The notes beneath the pieces are model-generated. The model saw only the letters and a program-made list of their open reading frames with translations, was not told the DNA's origin and made no database searches. Of a stretch of 64,000 nucleotides of DNA, positions 47,901 to 55,574 are shown piece by piece. Made by a program: the position numbers and the translations under genes. Position 1 is the first letter of the stretch. Each line of letters starts with the position of its first letter. Source of the stretch: Enoplolaimus lenunculus (Eukaryota; Nematoda; Enoplea; Enoplida; Thoracostomopsidae); contig JASANG010002182.1 in NCBI GenBank assembly GCA_030248215.1, forward strand, positions 20,562-84,561, given 5' to 3'.

Positions 47901-50900
47901 AATATTCATGTGATAAAAGGTTAAAAGTTATCATTGAATATAGGAGTTCTTCAGAGATCGCCTCTGCCGACTGGCGAACATACCTGCACTGGTACAGCTT
48001 AACTGAGCTTGAACTGGCTCTGAATTTGCTGGCGGGGTTACAGGTTCGTCATAGTAAGGCCGGGGTTCCACCCCCGTGTTGCTTTCCGGAGAACATTTTG
48101 TGTATGTTTTAAGCAGTTTAGCTGATGCTGAATCCATATGCTGTAGCGGAGCGTGTAAATGACCTGTTGACAGTGTATTTTCAGCAGTTGAACTGACAAT
48201 TTTGGCATTTGTTGCATCGACTGACAATCCTGAGCTTTGCGGGGCTGAAAATATAAACAAGAGACATTCTACTTTTTTACAATCAGATTTCAAACGTTTG
48301 GCCAAGATATAGAACAAGGCCGTAACAGTAGTATAAGCATATTCCTAAACCTACGCCAAAACGTAAGAATAAATTTATACTTCAGTCAAGTCAAGGCGAA
48401 ACAACAGTGTAAAGCTAACCCAATACTCTATTGCAGTCCCATGCTCAAACGTTTGGCTAAGATATAGAACAAGGCCGTAACAGTAGTATAAGCATATTCC
48501 TAAACCTACGCCAAAACGTAAGAATAAATTTATACTTCAGTCAAGTCAAGGCGAAACAACAGTGTAAAGCTAACCCAATACTCTATTGCAGTCCCATGCT
48601 CAAACGTTTGGCTAAGATATAGAACAAGGCCGTAACAGTAGTATAAGCATATTTCTAAGCCTAAGCCTATACCTAAGTGTACGCCTAAGTCTAAACCTAA
48701 GCCTAAGCAGAAAACTAATCTTGAGCTTAAGCTTACTCAATTGCAGGCACACCGGAAAACGATCTGTCCCTGATCTTTACATGGACCAAACTTCCTAAAA
48801 GTCTCTGAAAAAATCGTAACGTGGGTTTGAGTTGTAACCTCTGGCTACGGCCACGGTCGACAACGTACTTTCCGGTTCCGGTTCAGCAAGTTGAATTGCA
48901 ATTTGCACCGGACTTGTGCTGGCAGTAGAACGTTCATGACTATCGCTTGGCGCTTCGAATTGAAACACAGGCGGTGTCTTGTGAAATAAGCTTGGACTCT
49001 GAACATTTTCCACCGTCGAAGTAACCGGACTTGAATATTTTCGCGAGGCAGTTATTTTTCGATTGCTGTAGCTATGACGAACGGCGGAGTCCTGGCGTGA
49101 TCCGGCCTTTTTCGCAGTATCGAGACTGCCATTTAACGCCCGAGGCTCATCAATATCCGGTGTCGTAGGATCACAATCAGACACTTTCATCGCTGAGCGA
49201 CTCCGAGTCGGTTTAGGCAGTTTGAGTTGTAATCCGCCGATAGGATTAGTAAATTTACTCAGCGGCGATGACAATTTTTTGGCCGTTGGTTCAGCGTGCA
49301 AAAGTGCAATTTCTTGCTCTTGTTGCAGTTGTTGTTGCTGTTGCAGTTGCTTTCGACTTGACGATCCCGTGTTGCGGTCGATGGTTGTATCGCGAGCGGA
49401 TGAGGCGGCCATTATACCAGCGCCCATTTGCATCATACATCGTTGCAGGCCTGCCATTGCAAGTTGTCGCCGTTCTTTGGCAACTCGATTTTTCTGTAAT
49501 ATGCAAAAAAACGTGCAATTATTAGCCACCGATTTGACAAGAAGAGATGTTAATTATCAGCCTATATTCCTAAGCCTAAACCTAAAGCATAACGTCCAGA
49601 TTAGCGAAAGTTTTTCAGATTTTACTAGAAAAGGTTTGACTTATCAGCCTATATTCCTAAGCTTAAACCTAAAGCATAACGTCGAGATTAGCGGAAAGTT
49701 TTTCAGATTTTACTAGAAAAGGTTTGACTTATCAGTCTATATTCCTAAGTTTAAACCTAAAGCATAACGTCGAGATTAGCGGAAAGTATTTCAGATTTTA
49801 CTAGAAAAGGTTTGAATTATCAGCCTATATTCTTAAGCCTAAACCTAAACCATAGCGTCCAGATTAGCGAAAGTTTTTCAGATTTTACTAGAAAAGGTTT
49901 GACTTATCAGCCTGTATCCCTGAGCCCAAACCTAAACCATAACGTCCAGATTAGCGAAAGTTTTTCAGATTTTACTAGAAAAGGTTTGACTTATCAGCCT
50001 GTATCCCTGAGCCCAAACCTAAACCATAACGTCCAGATTAGCGAAAGTTTTTCAGATTTTACTAGAAAAGGTTTGACTTATCAGATTGTATCCCTGAGCC
50101 TAAACCTAAACCATAACGTCCAGATTAGCGAAAGTTTTTCAGATTTTACTAGAAAAGGTTTGACTTATCAGATTGTATCCCTGAGCCCAAACCTAAACCA
50201 TAACGTCCAGATTAGCGAAAGTTTTTCAGATTTTACTAGAAAAGGTTTGACTTATCAGCCTGTATCCCTGAGCCCAAACCTAAACCATAACGTCCAGATT
50301 AGCGAAAGTTTTTCAGATTTTACTAGAAAAGGTTTGACTTATCAGATTGTATCCCTGAGCCCAAACCTAAACCATAACGTCCAGATTAGCGAAAGTTTTT
50401 CAGATTTTACTAGAAAAGGTTTGACTTATCAGATTGTATCCCTGAGCCTAAACCTAAACCATAACGTCCAGATTAGCGAACGTTTTTCAGATTTTACTAG
50501 AAAAGGTTTGACTTATCAGCCTGTATCCCTGAGCCCAAACGTAAACCATAACGTCCAGATTAGCGAAAGTTTTTCAGATTTTACTAGAAAAGGTTTGACT
50601 TATCAGATTGTATCCCTGAGCCTAAACCTAAACCATAACGTCCAGATTAGCGAAAGTTTTTCAGATTTTAGTAGAAAAGGTTTGACTTATCAGATTGTAT
50701 CCCTGAGCCTAAACCTAAACCATAACGTCCAGATTAGCGAAAGTTTTTCAGATTTTACTAGAAAAGGTTTGACTTATCAGATTGTATCCCTGAGCCTAAA
50801 CCTAAACCATAACGTCCAGATTAGCGAAAGTTTTTCAGATGTTACCAGAAAAGGTTTGAATTATCAGCCTATATTCCTAAGCTTAAACCTAAAGCATAAC

Positions 50901-52342
50901 GTCCAGATTAGCGAAAGTTTTTCAGATTTTACTAGAAAAGGTTTGAATTATCAGCCTATATTCCTAAGCCTAAACCTAAAGCATAACATCCGGTTTAGCG
51001 AAAGTTTTTCAGATTTTACTAGAAAACGTTTGAATTATCAGCCTAGATTCCTAAGCCTAAACCTAAACCATAACGTTCAGATTAGCGAAAGTTTTTCAGA
51101 TTTTACTAGAAAAGGTTTGACTTATCAGCCTATATTCATAAGCTTAAACCTAAAGCATAACGTCGAGATTAGCGAAAGTTTTTCAGATTTGACTAGAAAA
51201 CGTTTGAATTATCAGCCTAGATTCCTAAGCGTAAACCTAAACCATAACGTTCAGATTAGCGAAAGTTTTTCACATAAGCGTTATTTCTAAATTTGCCAAT
51301 AGACACTTACTTTATTTCCGACCCTCAAAAAACGTGTTATTGGAAATTGTTTCATAGATGCCCATGGTCGCCTTGAGCAAAGGCACTTGACAAAAAAACC
51401 GGCCCATGTATGGAACAGGGCATGATCGTTTTCCGGTGGGGCTATAATAGAGTCAGTTTAAGGTTTAGACTAATTTTTTTTTGAGAATACAACACGTTAT
51501 ACCTGAAGTGTTCTTGCGACTTTAAAAATGCCACGATATAACACAATCATAACCACAAGCGTTGACCAATAATACGCAATATACATGGCCATATTAACGT
51601 ATGGATAGTCTAAAAATGGTGCATAACACAACTGTGTATCAGTTGAACTGTCGTTTAAATTTAAACTGCCGTTCAAATCGACCATCAATGTTGAATTGCT
51701 GTCGTCAGTTTGATTACCCGATAAACTCTTGTTTGGTGGCGAAAATAGCGACAAACTTAAAAAATCCCACGCGAAAATTGTCAACCCAAACAGGGCCGTG
51801 GGTATAATCCAACTTATGACAATTTGAGCTCGCACTTTATCCGGTGAAATCCAATTACGATACCGTGTCGTATAACAAACGCTACAATACCGATCAATGG
51901 TAATTAGAAGAACGGTGAAAATTGACGCTAGACACAGGACATAGTCAAGCGTGAGCCAACAGTTGCATAAAGCCTGTCCAAGTGGCCAAACGCCACCTTG
52001 AATCGCGTAAAACGTCAGCACGGAATATCCTTCAAGTCCAATAATCAAATCTGACACCGCAAGCGATGCGATGAAATAATTTGACGGTTGAGATCTTAAG
52101 CCTCGATCAACCCAAAACGATAAGACGACGAGTAGGTTACCAGCAATAGTTTCCAGCGATAAAACTATAGTAATAAACCATAGCAATATCTGTTCGCTAG
52201 TTGTTAGGACGTGAACCGTATTTGACGGTGCGGTTGAATTAATTAATTGTGTTGTTATAACGCTGGTGTAGGTTATATTTTGCAATATTGTCGATGATGG
52301 TAAAGGTAGGTGCGGTAACGAATACTGGGCAGTTGACACCAT
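38140..52342 (-). CDS. muscarinic acetylcholine receptor, GAR-2/mAChR-B type, nine coding exons, 1527 aa
   Basis: An acetylcholine GPCR of the neuronal or muscle membrane; B-type receptors generally signal through Gi/o. Exons: 52342-51503, 49493-48839, 48244-47984, 46133-46076, 44558-44227, 42800-42649, 41239-40545, 40098-39297, 38928-38140. All eight introns are GT-AG, every phase agrees, and the total of 4584 nt closes in frame. Helices: TM1 52-76, TM2 88-110 (D98), TM3 124-146 with ligand aspartate D133 (LTLDYV) and DRY 150-152, TM4 171-192, TM5 249-275, TM6 about 1433-1460, TM7 about 1468-1489 with NPFCY. LITIDRYCSV and YYWSTLVVM fit the GAR-2/B type better than the A type. Loop 3 spans about residues 276-1432, against a usual total receptor length of roughly 450-800. 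No transcript was available to confirm the model. Confidence 0.85.
39297..40098 (-). CDS. mAChR exon 8: loop 3, acidic then Ser/Gly-rich
   Basis: Acceptor GCCGTTTTAG|CACG (a second AG 10 bp downstream would break phase), donor TTGCAA|GTAAGT. An acidic patch (SDEDDEGDDEEEES) is followed by SMMGSLIGGSAGS-type Ser/Gly sequence. Confidence 0.8.
40261..40511. mobile_element. GTT-family MITE in mAChR intron 7
   Basis: Complete, with CACTGTAAATTCCAATGAG and GGAATTTACAGTG ends; it fills more than half of this 446-bp intron. Confidence 0.8.
40545..41239 (-). CDS. mAChR exon 7: loop 3 with polyasparagine
   Basis: Acceptor TTTTCATTTCAG|GATTG, donor CTGAG|GTACGA. 231 codons plus two bases. A run of about 60 mostly Asn residues (near 893-955) is followed by a lysine-rich segment ending AAIKEKLDL. 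Confidence 0.8.
40683..40870 (-). repeat. ATT/GTT tract encoding polyasparagine
   Basis: Imperfect AAT/AAC repeat read on the minus strand inside exon 7. On the plus strand it creates spurious Ile- or Leu-rich frames. Confidence 0.9.
41290..41820. other. mAChR intron 6, unique part
   Basis: Recurrent GCGGGTA-type words at 41310-41400 and 41570-41690 suggest an old repeat of unknown family. Confidence 0.4.
41821..42035 (+). mobile_element. TEL-A element in mAChR intron 6
   Basis: First of three adjacent TEL-A copies. GGGCCAACGTAAATGACAGG to TGATCTTTACATGGGTC. Confidence 0.7.
42065..42305 (-). mobile_element. TEL-A element in mAChR intron 6
   Basis: Second copy. AAGCTTTAGACTAATTTTTG occurs twice about 48 bp apart, an internal duplication. 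Confidence 0.65.
42308..42516 (-). mobile_element. TEL-A element in mAChR intron 6
   Basis: Third copy, GGCCCATGTATACAACAGGG to TCTATACATTGGTCC. It abuts the second copy directly. Confidence 0.7.
42649..42800 (-). CDS. mAChR exon 6: loop 3
   Basis: Acceptor TTAATATTTCAG|AGTC, donor TCAAAG|GTTAGT. Two bases plus 50 codons, ending in phase 0. Reads SSSPKSNLSLTEVSRPRSSS. The tRM element starts about 8 bp upstream of the exon in gene orientation, so the element's TIR supplies the sequence before the acceptor. Confidence 0.7.
42809..43081 (-). mobile_element. tRM element: TIR element with tRNA-like promoter
   Basis: TIRs resemble TTAACCCNTTCTCACAT. Inside, GCTCCTATAGCTGAGTAG holds an A-box-like word and GGAGTTCGAATTATAG a B-box-like word, spaced as in a tRNA. 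This copy has a degraded B box. It lies in mAChR intron 5, beside exon 6. The strand given is relative to the gene; the promoter words read on the plus strand. Confidence 0.65.
43090..43330. other. intron 5 segment sharing text with the CTG family
   Basis: AAGCAAAACTATTACTTTC and CGGCTGACATTTGGCGT also occur at 44800 and 45740. A smaller inverted pair (TTACCTGGTA/CACCAGGTAGC) lies within. Confidence 0.45.
43383..43590. mobile_element. TTC-family element, complete
   Basis: Type copy: GTATTCTCAAATGTGTGTAG to CACATATGAGAATA, with GGTTTTTTTTAACATTCGAA inside. Intron 5 of the mAChR. Confidence 0.65.
43660..44115. mobile_element. FB-family foldback element
   Basis: The left arm (TTTAAGCTTCTCATGA near 43720) is mirrored by TATGAGAAGCTCAAAAATGC near 44055. 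Both arms continue into AAAATTTTG-rich text. Intron 5 of the mAChR. Confidence 0.6.
44227..44558 (-). CDS. mAChR exon 5: loop 3, basic and Ser-rich
   Basis: Acceptor CAATTTTCAG|TCTG, donor TTTAG|GTAAAT. One base, 110 codons, one base. Contains KTLSPKSFSVRGRRLSPKRK, with two SPK kinase-type sites. The opposite strand is also open here but has no AG acceptor, so the minus reading is preferred. Confidence 0.7.
44691..45055 (+). mobile_element. CTG-family element
   Basis: Type copy. CTGGGTTTCC to GGAAACCCAG termini, subterminal ACTTAAGTATTTACTTAAG palindromes and an internal CAAGAAAGTAATGGTTTTGC. Intron 4 of the mAChR. Confidence 0.7.
45524..45890 (-). mobile_element. CTG-family element, inverted relative to its neighbour
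   Basis: CTGAGTTTCC to AGCAACCCAG. Same length class, opposite orientation, 468 bp from the first copy. Confidence 0.7.
46076..46133 (-). CDS. mAChR exon 4: 58-nt small exon in loop 3
   Basis: Acceptor TTTCTGTGTTTCAG|ATACC and donor CACAAA|GTATGT are both strong. The 58 nt convert phase 1 to phase 2, as needed between exons 3 and 5. It reads DTVHRKVMLSKSTVPYVTT. Too short to stand out as a frame, it was found by demanding phase closure. Confidence 0.7.
46201..46377 (+). mobile_element. TEL-A element in mAChR intron 3
   Basis: GGTCAATGTAAACAACAGGG to TTTTTACATGGGCC, 68 bp upstream of exon 4 in gene orientation. Confidence 0.7.
46442..46612. mobile_element. TTC-family element, diverged
   Basis: CTCAAATGTGTTTGGCAC left part and CCTATTGCTAACTGGTGATG right part. 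Confidence 0.5.
46791..46987. mobile_element. TTC-family element
   Basis: CGTATTCTCAAATGTGTGTA to ATACACATTTGACAATA. Confidence 0.65.
47233..47412 (+). mobile_element. TEL-B element in mAChR intron 3
   Basis: GGCCCATGTTACTTTAAGG to TTAAAGTAACATTGGTCC; one of the best conserved copies. Confidence 0.75.
47413..47651. other. intron 3 unique segment
   Basis: 47555-47615 is open on both strands (minus text TPSNIPNRRPSSDIKAAF) but has no donor on either strand and does not fit the receptor's phases, so no exon is called. Confidence 0.4.
47652..47927 (+). mobile_element. tRM element with intact tRNA-like A and B boxes
   Basis: TTTTAACCCTTTCTCACAT to TGATAAAAGGTTAAAA. A box TAGCTGAGTGG and B box GTTCGAATCC lie about 44 bp apart, which is normal tRNA spacing. 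The T-stem pairs poorly, so this is tRNA-like rather than a tRNA gene. Confidence 0.7.
47984..48244 (-). CDS. mAChR exon 3: loop 3
   Basis: 87 codons' worth, starting with two bases and ending with one. Acceptor ATTTTCAG|CCCC, donor GTGCAG|GTATGT. Low-complexity Ser/Pro/Thr-rich sequence, for example VEPRPYYDEPVTPPANSEP. Confidence 0.75.
48297..48787 (+). mobile_element. TEL-A element with 155-bp tandem duplication
   Basis: TTTGGCCAAGATATAGAAC-type left ends occur at 48297, 48452 and 48607, all spaced 155 bp. The first two units are nearly identical and lack a right TIR. The third carries the telomere-like core and the right end TGATCTTTACATGGACC. Fills most of mAChR intron 2. Confidence 0.8.
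48839..49493 (-). CDS. mAChR exon 2: start of loop 3
   Basis: Residues 281-498 plus one base. Acceptor ATATTACAG|AAAAAT, donor AGAG|GTTACA. It starts KNRVAKERRQ, a basic membrane-proximal segment typical of G-protein contact. A short polyglutamine stretch (KQLQQQQQLQQEQE) and Ser/Pro/Thr-rich text follow. Confidence 0.8.
49535..51273 (+). repeat. 87-bp minisatellite, about 20 units, in mAChR intron 1
   Basis: Units contain ACTAGAAAAGGTTTGACTTA, TCAGCCTGTATCCCTGAG and CCCAAACCTAAACCATAACG. Period is 87 bp, with two early units of 88 bp through an extra G. Because 87 is divisible by three and the unit lacks stops in one frame, a 492-codon plus frame (49812-51290; 29-residue unit SFSDFTRKGLTYQPVSLSP and onward) stays open. 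That frame is antisense to the receptor and has no promoter or splice context, so it is not called as a gene. The CCTAAACCTAAA text links it to the TEL cores. Confidence 0.95.
51400..51481 (-). mobile_element. TEL-A left-end fragment next to the exon 1 donor
   Basis: GGCCCATGTATGGAACAGGG through GGTTTAGACTAATTTTTTTT, then truncated about 20 bp from the donor of mAChR exon 1. Confidence 0.65.
51503..52342 (-). CDS. mAChR exon 1: N-terminus to TM5
   Basis: Codes residues 1-280, ending in phase 0 at TTCAG|GTATAA. The extracellular N-terminus has N-glycosylation sites NIT (22) and NST (35). C126 at the top of TM3 is available for the conserved disulphide with C239 in loop 2. Loop 2 is long and carries further NxS/T sites. 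The exon stops right after the TM5 sequence VARTLQ, so all of loop 3 lies downstream. Confidence 0.9.
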
Positions 52343-52377
52343 TGAGACGTGAGTAAAGTTGAGTTGCGAGATTAGAA

Positions 52378-52385
52378 TGACGTCA
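52378..52385. promoter_or_regulatory. consensus CRE palindrome upstream of the mAChR start
   Basis: TGACGTCA lies 36 bp upstream of the start codon. It is the full cAMP-response/bZIP consensus. Whether it is in the promoter or the 5' untranslated region is unknown. Confidence 0.3.
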
Positions 52386-52614
52386 TATAGGTTATGTTAA
52401 AATGTTTACTCGTTTTCCAGAGACCTACGTGTTAATTTACAAACTCACTTCTGTGATTCAGTTCAATCGCAGCGTTTAGTACGAACGTCTTTAATGTGAT
52501 TTCTTAAGATTAATATTTATAAAATTAACATCATTGGCAAACATGCATAAAATTAGTAAATGTAAACAAACTGAACAGACAAATTAGATTACAGTAACAG
52601 CTAGTACAGGCTTA
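52386..52614. other. 5' flank of the mAChR gene
   Basis: AT-rich and free of recognised repeats; the likely promoter region by position only. Confidence 0.35.
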
Positions 52615-52789
52615 CAGGCTCGTAGCCAGCTCACATTGCTAGCGGAGCTAAAAAAATTTTCAGGATGGGCTTTCAAGGGTTCCCAACGAGTTTCAAGCAA
52701 GGTTGAAAATTCTCTAGGGGTTTGAGCATAATTTTTCCCATGGGGAGCTGAGCCCCTTCCTGCCCCCCACCCTTAGCTATAGGTCCGAG
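52615..52789 (-). mobile_element. CGT-family MITE
   Basis: CAGGCTCGTAGCCAGC to TTAGCTATAGGTC. Confidence 0.65.
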
Positions 52790-52834
52790 TTAGTGAGGCA
52801 AACAAAATCTAAGCTTCGATATTTCGTGGCGTCG

Positions 52835-53078
52835 TCGAATGTTTGGGGGCTGCAGGTTTGGCCCCGAAAAACGAATAAAATATTATTAGTTCATCGGCAA
52901 TGATAGTTCCATGGGGTGCCACCCCGGCCGTGCCCCCCCCAACAGCATCTCGATAAAAATTATATACTTAGCAATTTTGTGACAATAGTTCGTGGTTTGT
53001 GTGTTTGGTCAAAAGTAAGTTTATTACCTGTGAAATTTTGCCCGCCCCCGTATTTTGAGATCCTGGATCCGCCACTGT
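52835..53078 (-). mobile_element. GGA-family element
   Basis: Reverse counterpart of 5221-5728 without the MAR insertion; ends GATCCTGGATCCGCCACTG. Confidence 0.65.
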
Positions 53079-53329
53079 CATCAGGAAATTATTAGCGAAT
53101 GACTTACTGTATGTTTCTTACAGTAAGTCAATTCCTGTCTGAAATACATGTGACTAAAGATCACAGTTAAATTTTTCGTACCGAGTACCTTTGAATAAAT
53201 TTCGGACAACGCACAAATTTTACTTTTATGTACCGGAGTTCCGTTTCCGTTATGCGTCCATCAGTCCTGTTTTGCCCAGAAATGTCGATCCGGTTTTGAA
53301 TTTTTTCATATTTGAATTTCGTCGAGTTT
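53079..53329. other. unassigned DNA
   Basis: Contains the short inverted pair CTTACTGTATG/CTTACAGTAAG. Confidence 0.35.
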
Positions 53330-53601
53330 GTTTAACCCATTCTCACATGAATATTTTCTATTTCCCTTGAGACCTACTTTTATGCTAGGTTCGAACTGCA
53401 GTGACTGGAGTGGGAGGCGTATACCATCACCACTCAGCTATAGGAGCTTGACGCTCGAGCCCGAGGGGGCTCTCACGTCTTGTGGTGATTTAGTACTATG
53501 TATACGTGTTGCAATTGTTAAACACGGTGCGATATATATTATTTAACGTATATACACTGTGCTGAGTTGCCTACAGGCAACTCAATGTGAGAAGGGGTTA
53601 A
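53330..53601 (-). mobile_element. tRM element, reverse copy
   Basis: TTTAACCCATTCTCACATGA to TGTGAGAAGGGGTTAA. On the minus strand the A-box word TAGCTGAGTGG and a B-box-like GTTCGAACC are present. Confidence 0.7.
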
Positions 53602-53921
53602 TCAAGACGATGCCGAAAAACAATTGAAACCGCTGCCCTTAAAGTCATAATAGACAGACCAACGGCAGACAGGTGTATAACGAAAACATACGACATATCT
53701 GATACCGTATAATTTGAATATGATATATAATCGCTGTTTGTGTCGATTACCATACATGAAGGAAGATAAATTGTTAAAGATCAAATATATAATTAAAAAC
53801 CACGAAATTGTGATAAAATTATAGAATAGTTTGACGTAATTTATTTTCCTTAAAGCATTTTTTGGCTTAGTAGTCGTACTACAGTCAAAAAGCTTAAAAC
53901 TCGATTTAAGCTTAATCTATT
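53602..53921. other. unassigned DNA
   Basis: Nothing recognisable. Confidence 0.4.
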
Positions 53922-54158
53922 CGGCCGATGGCGAAACAGTATTAGAAGCATATGCTTATGCCTAAGCCTAAGCGTAAGAATGAGTATATTCCTAAGCCTA
54001 AGTCTAAGCCTAAACCTAAGCGCAAGAATGAGCATATCCATAAACCTTAGTCTAAGTCTAAGCTTATGCCAAGCAAAAAAATTAGTCTAAAGCTGAAGCT
54101 TTACTCTTTTCTCGTTCCACATAAAAACGTTCCGCACCTGATCTCTATACGTGGGCCA
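53922..54158 (+). mobile_element. TEL-A element
   Basis: The left TIR has lost about 14 bp of the consensus. The core has three blocks with GTAAGAATGAGTATATTCC spacers. Confidence 0.65.
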
Positions 54159-54817
54159 ACTATTCTAACAGTATTATGCAAACTTTCTAGATTAACTAAA
54201 CTAACTGATAAATTACGCTTAAACTCATTTGAAATGTCACATATTTTTTGTTTAATCTAAACTTAATGAATTCCAAACGAACACATAATTAAGTTTAGCT
54301 TAAATTCGCCCTCAACTTGAAAATATGTTAGTTTAAATTAAGCTTAAAATTCTAGTTTAGTTAGTCCATTCAGCTATTTAAAGTTTACTCAATCTTATAT
54401 TCAAGATTCATCTAAGTTTAAGTTTTTAGAGGATGGTTGATATATCTGAAACACGAACAGGTTAATAAATGTAGTGTATTATTTTTCCTATGTTGGTGAT
54501 TAGTTTGTTCTATCTTTTGTTTAGCTTTATGCCGACGTTTGAACACTTAAAACCCGCCCGAGCAGCCTGTCTGGTGCAGTGTTCTTCCCAAACAATTAGC
54601 TGAGTCGGCATTAATATGGTTTGTCTCGCTCTGCTCACATTTTAATCCGTGGCTGGTTATACATGCTACTGGTCATTCAGTCCAAAAATCCTAGAGATCC
54701 GTCTATCCAGTTGTCTTAAATGCGTGAAACCGCTGTGGTTCGAACAGCTTTTCTGTGCACCAAAAGCGCATGTAATCATCCGCTCGGCTACCGAAACATG
54801 ATACTCAAATGTTGCTC
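54159..54817. other. unassigned DNA, AAGTTTA-rich
   Basis: 54160-54440 repeats TTTAGATTAAAC/GTTTAGTTAAGC-like words in both orientations, possibly a very degenerate foldback element. Confidence 0.4.
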
Positions 54818-54915
54818 TCAGTGGCGGATCCAGAAATTCCTGATGAGGGATGCACAAGTGAAAAATGTTAAACGCCGGTAAGCTGATCCATTCCCAAGTT
54901 CTGCTGGATCCGTCC
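54818..54915. mobile_element. GGA-family short copy
   Basis: CAGTGGCGGATCCAG to CTGGATCCGTCC, under 100 bp. Confidence 0.6.
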
Positions 54916-55407
54916 ATAAATAGCTTATATATTTAAGCACAGACCGTTCCATGGCTTACAAAATGGTCAGAACCCATAGAAAATTTGAGTTGTGTTGAGT
55001 TTCAGGGCAAAGCCGTCAACAACTGTGAAATCTTGAGATATCGAACCAAAATTTGCATAAACTTGATGTTTGATTTTAACCCTTAAAAATTTACACTTGG
55101 CAGCCTGTGGGCGAATGCATCGCCCGTTCCCTCACCTCGATCCGCATTTGTGTATTGTACCTATTTTTTTATGATATTTCCTTTCGCGAAATGTACTTCT
55201 AATTGCAACAAAGAAAACACCTTTTAAACAGTATATATCCACTTCACACTTTTTTTGGTAAAATGTACACTCCATAAAACATCCACTACTTTTAATAAAA
55301 GACTGCCTCCAGGCCTTGAAAAGTTACCAAGATTTTAAAGCCTATCAACCTTCCTAATGCGACCCTCCACCCTCCTATGATGCCTGCAACGATTTATCTG
55401 ATATTGC
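54916..55407. other. unassigned DNA
   Basis: Nothing supported. Confidence 0.4.
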
Positions 55408-55574
55408 CGGGCCCGTAGTCAAGGGGCGGTCAGGAGGGCTGACATCCCCTCTAGAAAAATTTTGGCCCCATGGAAAATTTTCATATTAGCTTGCAAAACA
55501 ACAAAAATATAATATATATGCTGTCCTGAAAATTTTTTAGCCCCCCCTAGCAAGGTGAGCTAGCTACATGCCTA
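55408..55574 (+). mobile_element. CGT-family MITE
   Basis: CGGGCCCGTAGTCAAGG to GCTAGCTACATGCC. Confidence 0.65.

Noticed and set aside
47931-47983. Extension of receptor exon 3 to the stop at 47931
   Set aside because: The GTATGT donor at 47983 is strong and joins in phase to exon 4.
49812-51290. 492-codon plus-strand frame
   Set aside because: It is fully explained by an 87-bp tandem repeat whose length is divisible by three. There is no promoter, splice signal or non-repetitive coding part.
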